This document shows positions 60,788-64,000 of a stretch of 64,000 nucleotides of DNA, piece by piece. The stretch's first letter is position 1. Each line of letters begins with the position of its first letter. A program made the translations under genes and the position numbers. The notes beneath the pieces were generated by a model, which worked only from the letters and a program-made list of their open reading frames with translations, did no database searches and was not told the origin of the DNA. Source of the stretch: Nonomuraea soli (lineage in GTDB: Bacteria > Actinomycetota > Actinomycetes > Streptosporangiales > Streptosporangiaceae); assembly GCF_013761175.1 (NCBI RefSeq), contig NZ_JACDUR010000002.1:626816-690815 (forward strand), written 5' to 3'.

Positions 60788-61908
60788 GCGTGGCCGTCGT
60801 CGGAGCCGCCGAGTCCGAGCTGGGCGTGACCGGCAAGACCATCATGGAGCTGCAGACCCAGGCCATCACCGGCGCCCTGGCCGACGCCGGGCTGAGCCTC
60901 GCCGACGTCGACGGGCTGGCCACCGCCGGGGTCTCCCGCTTCTCGGCCACCCAGGTGGCCGACTACCTCGGGATCCGGCCCGCCTGGACGGACTCGACGT
61001 TCGCCGGAGGCTCGGCGTTCGAGATGTACGTCGCCAGGGCCGCGCAGGCGATCGAGGCGGGGCAGTGCACCACCGTGCTGATCTCCTACGGCTCCAACCA
61101 GCGCAGCGCACGCTCGCGGTCGCTGGCGGGCGTGCTGGAGCCGCACACGCCGGAGACGGAGTTCGAGTCGCCGTACGGGCCGCTCTACCCGATCTCCTAC
61201 TACGCGATGGCCGCCCAGCGGTACCTGCACGCGCACGGCGCCAAGCGGGAGGACCTGGCCGAGGTCGCCGTCGCCGCCCGCGAATGGGCGCTGCTCAACC
61301 CCCGCGCCTACCGGTACGAAGCCGGTCCGCTCACCGTCGACGACGTGCTCGCCTCGCCCATGGTCTCCTCGCCGCTGACGGTCGCCGACTGCTGCCTGGT
61401 GACCGACGGCGGCGGCGCGATCATCCTGACGAGCCTCGAACGGGCCCGCGACCTGCGGCGCCCGCCCGTCGTGGTGCTCGGGTACGGCGAGGCCACCACC
61501 AACACCGGCATGGCCTCGGCCGGCGACCTGCTGGAGCCGGGCTCGATCATGTCGGGCCGGCGCGCCTACGCCATGGCGGGGCTGGGGCCGCAGGACGTGG
61601 ACGTGGCGCAGCTCTACGACTCCTTCACGATCACCGTCCTGCTCACCCTGGAAGGGCTGGGCTTCTGCGGTCCGGGAGAGGCGGGCGACTTCGTGCGCCG
61701 CCGCGCGCTGCCGTACAACACCAACGGGGGCGGCCTGTCCTACTGCCACCCCGGCATGTACGGCCTGCTGCTCCTCGTCGAAGCCGTCAGGCAGCTGCGC
61801 GGCGAGTGCGGGCCGCGCCAGGTCGACGGCGCGCAGGTCGCCCTCGCGCACGGCACGGGCGGCATCCTGTCCACCCACGCCACCGTCCTGCTGGGGGTGG
61901 ACCGATGA
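60784..61908 (+). CDS. thiolase-fold protein without Cys nucleophile (Ltp2-like, probable aldolase)
   Basis: A 374-residue thiolase superfamily protein. The place of the CxSG nucleophile loop reads STFAGGSAFE (residues 71-80), with no cysteine. The late loop reads GGGLSYCHPG, which keeps a His. These are features of the lipid-transfer-protein branch (Ltp1/Ltp2), which with a DUF35 protein splits beta-hydroxyacyl-CoA by retro-aldol cleavage. The DUF35 partner is encoded next, overlapping by ATGA. Normal thiolysis is unlikely. Confidence 0.85.
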   Translation: MSVAVVGAAESELGVTGKTIMELQTQAITGALADAGLSLADVDGLATAGVSRFSATQVADYLGIRPAWTDSTFAGGSAFEMYVARAAQAIEAGQCTTVLISYGSNQRSARSRSLAGVLEPHTPETEFESPYGPLYPISYYAMAAQRYLHAHGAKREDLAEVAVAAREWALLNPRAYRYEAGPLTVDDVLASPMVSSPLTVADCCLVTDGGGAIILTSLERARDLRRPPVVVLGYGEATTNTGMASAGDLLEPGSIMSGRRAYAMAGLGPQDVDVAQLYDSFTITVLLTLEGLGFCGPGEAGDFVRRRALPYNTNGGGLSYCHPGMYGLLLLVEAVRQLRGECGPRQVDGAQVALAHGTGGILSTHATVLLGVDR

Positions 61909-62258
61909 CCCCCTGGTGGGAGGCCACCCGCGAAGGGCGGCTGCTCCTGCAACGCTGCGAGGGCTGCGGCCACCTGCAGCACTACCCGCGCGCGCTCTGC
62001 ACCGGCTGCGGCGGCACTGACCTGGGCTGGCAGGAGTCGGCCGGGCGCGGCGCGGTCGACTCCTTCACCGTGGTCCACCGCTCGCCCTCGCCCGAGCACG
62101 CGCCGCCCTACGTCGTGGCCCGCGTGCGCCTGGACGAGGGACCGATCCTGCTGACCAACCTCGTCGGCGACGCCGACTGGCACTGCGACCAGCGTGTACG
62201 GCTGGCCTGGCGGACCCTGGACGACGGCCGCCGCCTGCCCGTGTTCGAACAGGAGTGA
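61905..62258 (+). CDS. Zn-ribbon OB-fold protein (DUF35), partner of the thiolase-fold protein
   Basis: A 117-residue protein. A rubredoxin-like zinc ribbon (CEGCG with CTGCG, spacing C-x2-C-x10-C-x2-C) near residues 18-35 is followed by an OB-fold domain (VDSFTVVHRSPSPEHAPPYV). DUF35 proteins bind CoA esters and dock with thiolases; in Ltp2-ChsH2 the domain is needed for retro-aldol activity. ATGA overlap upstream and a one-base gap to the dehydrogenase gene. Confidence 0.92.
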   Translation: MTPWWEATREGRLLLQRCEGCGHLQHYPRALCTGCGGTDLGWQESAGRGAVDSFTVVHRSPSPEHAPPYVVARVRLDEGPILLTNLVGDADWHCDQRVRLAWRTLDDGRRLPVFEQE

Positions 62259-62259
62259 G

Positions 62260-63414
62260 ATGGACTTCGAGCTGAACGACGAGCAGCGCGCCTTCCGCGA
62301 GACGCTGCGCGACTTCGTCGACAAGGAGATCGTGCCCGTCGCGGGCGAATGGGAGCGCTCCGGCCGCTACCCCACCGAGATCGTCGACAAGATAAAGCGG
62401 ATGGGCCTGTTCGGGCTGACCGTGCCGGAGGAGTACGGCGGGCTCGGCGTCGACCTGGTCTCCTTCGCCCTGGTCTTCGAGGAGATCGCGCGCGGCTGGA
62501 TGGGCGTGGCCGGCGTGCTCGGCTCGCACTCGCTGTCGTGCGGCATGATCGCCCGGTACGGCACGCCCGAGCAGAAGGCCGCCTACCTGCCCGACCTGGC
62601 CACCGGTGCCCGCCGTACCGGCATCGCCCTGACCGAGCCCGGCGCTGGAACCGACCTGCAGGGCATCACCACCACCGCCCGCCGCGACGGCGACCACTAC
62701 ATCGTGCGCGGCACCAAGACGTGGATCACCAACGCCCGCCACGCCAGCCCGCTGCCGGTGCTGGTCAAGACCTCGTCCACCGAGCCCGCGCACAAGGGCA
62801 TGTCGGTGCTGCTGGTCGAGGAGGGCTTCTCCGTCAGCCGCGACCTGCCCAAGCTCGGCTACAAGGGCACCGAGTCGTGCGAGGTCGTGCTCGACGACGT
62901 GCGCGTGCCGGTGGCGAACCTGCTCGGCGGCGTCGAGGGGCGCGGCCTGCAGCAGGTGCTGTCGGGGCTGGAGAGCGGCCGCATCAACGTCGCCGCCCGG
63001 GCGATCGGCATCGCGCAGGCCGCCTACGACGCCGCGCTGGCCTACTCCCAGCAGCGCACCGCCTTCGGGCAGCCGATCTCCGGCTTCCAGGCGATCCAGC
63101 TCAAGCTCGCCGACATGGCCACCGAGATCCAGGCGGCGCGGCTGCTCACCTACTGGGCCGCCTCGCGGGCCGATTCCGGCCTGCGGGTCGACATGGAGTC
63201 GGGCATGGCCAAGTACTTCGCCTCCGAGGCCGCGATCAAGGCGTCGCTGGAGGCGATGCGCATCCACGGAGGGTACGGCTACTCGCAGGAGTACGTCGTC
63301 GAGCGGCTCTACCGGGACGCGCCGCTCATGGCCATCGGCGAGGGCACCAACGACGTGCTGCGCATGGTCATCGCGCGGTCGCTGCTGGCGGGCAAGGGCC
63401 GGGTGGGCTGGTGA
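62260..63414 (+). CDS. acyl-CoA dehydrogenase
   Basis: A 384-residue FAD enzyme starting MDFELNDEQRAFRETLRDFV. The motif IALTEPGAGTDLQGI and the FAD segment YIVRGTKTWITNA are clear. The catalytic Glu lies in IGEGTNDVLRMVIAR. IHGGYGYSQEYVVERLYRD is the usual C-terminal signature. It should make the enoyl-CoA for the MaoC pair. AGGAG lies four bases before the ATG. It overlaps the next gene by GTGA. Confidence 0.95.
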   Translation: MDFELNDEQRAFRETLRDFVDKEIVPVAGEWERSGRYPTEIVDKIKRMGLFGLTVPEEYGGLGVDLVSFALVFEEIARGWMGVAGVLGSHSLSCGMIARYGTPEQKAAYLPDLATGARRTGIALTEPGAGTDLQGITTTARRDGDHYIVRGTKTWITNARHASPLPVLVKTSSTEPAHKGMSVLLVEEGFSVSRDLPKLGYKGTESCEVVLDDVRVPVANLLGGVEGRGLQQVLSGLESGRINVAARAIGIAQAAYDAALAYSQQRTAFGQPISGFQAIQLKLADMATEIQAARLLTYWAASRADSGLRVDMESGMAKYFASEAAIKASLEAMRIHGGYGYSQEYVVERLYRDAPLMAIGEGTNDVLRMVIARSLLAGKGRVGW

Positions 63415-64000
63415 GGTCCGCGCTGTACGTGCCGGGTGACCAGCCGGGCAAGCTGGCCAAGGCGCTGGAGCGCGGCGCCGACGCCCTCATCGTCGACCTG
63501 GAGGACGCGGTCGCGCCCGCGGCCAAGGACCGGGCCCGCGCCGAGGTCGCCGGCTGGCTGCGGAGCACGCCCGCCACCGGCGGCTGCGAGATCTGGGTGC
63601 GGATCAATCCCGGCGAGCTCGGGCACGCCGACCTGCGGGCGGTGGCGCTGCCCGCGGTCGCGGGGGTGTGCGTGGCCAAGACGGAGTCTGCCGACGAACT
63701 GGTGGCGATCGACAAGCTGCTGGGGGACGCCCCCTGGATCAAGGTCTGCCCGCTGCTGGAGAGCGGCGCCGCCGTCCTGGCCGCGGAGCGGATCGCCCGG
63801 GCGCCCCGGGTGAGCAGGCTCCAGCTCGGCGAGGCCGACCTGCGGGCCGACCTGGGCGTCGAGCCGGGACCCGACGAGCGCGAGCTGCTGGGGGCCCGCT
63901 CGCAGGTGGTCCTGGCCAGCGCCGCTGCCCGCATCGGGCCGCCGCTCGGACCGGTCAGCACCGACTTCCGTGACCTGGACCGCCTGCGCGCCTCGACCGA
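63411..64000 (+). CDS. HpcH/HpaI aldolase, CitE-like lyase (partial, runs off window)
   Basis: The first 196 codons of a TIM-barrel CoA-ester lyase, starting at GTG within the dehydrogenase stop. Conserved parts are SALYVPGDQPGKLAKAL, the DLEDAV metal/substrate segment near residue 30, VRINP, PLLESGAAV and the late GEADLRADLG metal motif. Relatives cleave malyl-, citramalyl- or beta-methylmalyl-CoA. The end lies beyond position 64000, as probably does the rest of the operon. Confidence 0.9.
   Translation, partial: MRSALYVPGDQPGKLAKALERGADALIVDLEDAVAPAAKDRARAEVAGWLRSTPATGGCEIWVRINPGELGHADLRAVALPAVAGVCVAKTESADELVAIDKLLGDAPWIKVCPLLESGAAVLAAERIARAPRVSRLQLGEADLRADLGVEPGPDERELLGARSQVVLASAAARIGPPLGPVSTDFRDLDRLRAST

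Noticed and set aside
60784-61908. The thiolase-fold gene considered as an ordinary acetyl-CoA acetyltransferase.
   Set aside because: The nucleophile cysteine is absent at the expected loop, and the DUF35 partner points to the lipid-transfer-protein branch.

Overview
The window is 64 kb of very GC-rich DNA with tightly packed genes, strong G/C bias at third codon positions and frequent GTG starts. Gene content points to an actinobacterium: an F420-type luciferase-like oxidoreductase, a glucosyl-3-phosphoglycerate synthase, a RamB-type regulator divergent from isocitrate lyase, a SapA-like secreted protein, a PASTA-less Ser/Thr kinase, an MCE protein, and many TetR regulators each facing a palindromic operator. 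A large-genome member of the Streptosporangiales (Nonomuraea-like) would fit; this is inference, because there is no rRNA or marker gene here. I saw no tRNA, rRNA, CRISPR array or intact insertion sequence.

Layout. 0-7.4 kb: YcnI-type copper protein with a membrane partner, a three-gene ABC-2 exporter, an esterase, an iron-box-controlled siderophore-interacting protein, and an AraC regulator. 7.5-13.1 kb: Ser/Thr kinase, a TetR-ferredoxin-P450 operon behind a 32-bp inverted repeat, a DUF4180 protein, and isocitrate lyase. 13.3-22.9 kb: RamB-type regulator, GpgS, short-chain dehydrogenase, hydrolase, a winged-helix protein preceded by a 15/16-bp tandem repeat, a TetR/MFS efflux pair, an orphan MCE protein and an acyl-CoA dehydrogenase.

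22.9-31.9 kb is the most unusual part. Codon use is less biased, and most proteins are unrecognised. A HEAT-repeat protein and an unknown protein precede a three-gene overlapping operon on the minus strand: a truncated class II CCA-type nucleotidyltransferase, an unknown 411-residue protein, and a 1009-residue protein joining a Lon-like (S16) domain, one membrane segment and about 14 WD40 repeats. A putative helix-turn-helix regulator is divergent to it. This looks like an undescribed signalling or conflict module.

32-52 kb: CPA1 antiporter, STAS/anti-sigma genes, a second ABC exporter, a decayed old yellow enzyme, a SapA-like protein, two proteins of unknown role, a methyltransferase/TetR pair, a phosphotransferase-like protein, secreted or membrane proteins, an SDR/TetR pair with two matched 25-bp operators, an ArsR-type regulator facing an MFS pump, and a remnant of a flavoprotein oxidase.

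52-64 kb is a catabolic cluster. A minus-strand DUF3598-aldehyde dehydrogenase-nitrilase group diverges, across a 35-bp inverted repeat, from an operon of at least eleven translationally coupled plus-strand genes: MaoC, LLM oxidoreductase, CaiB-type CoA-transferase, MmgE/PrpD, a triple-Rid fusion, a MaoC pair, a thiolase-fold protein without its cysteine nucleophile, a DUF35 partner, an acyl-CoA dehydrogenase, and a CitE-like lyase cut by the window edge. The MaoC pair plus Ltp2-like thiolase plus DUF35 plus dehydrogenase resembles the retro-aldol side-chain cleavage machinery of steroid degraders, so the cluster probably degrades a branched or nitrogen-containing acid through CoA thioesters. 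The substrate is unknown.
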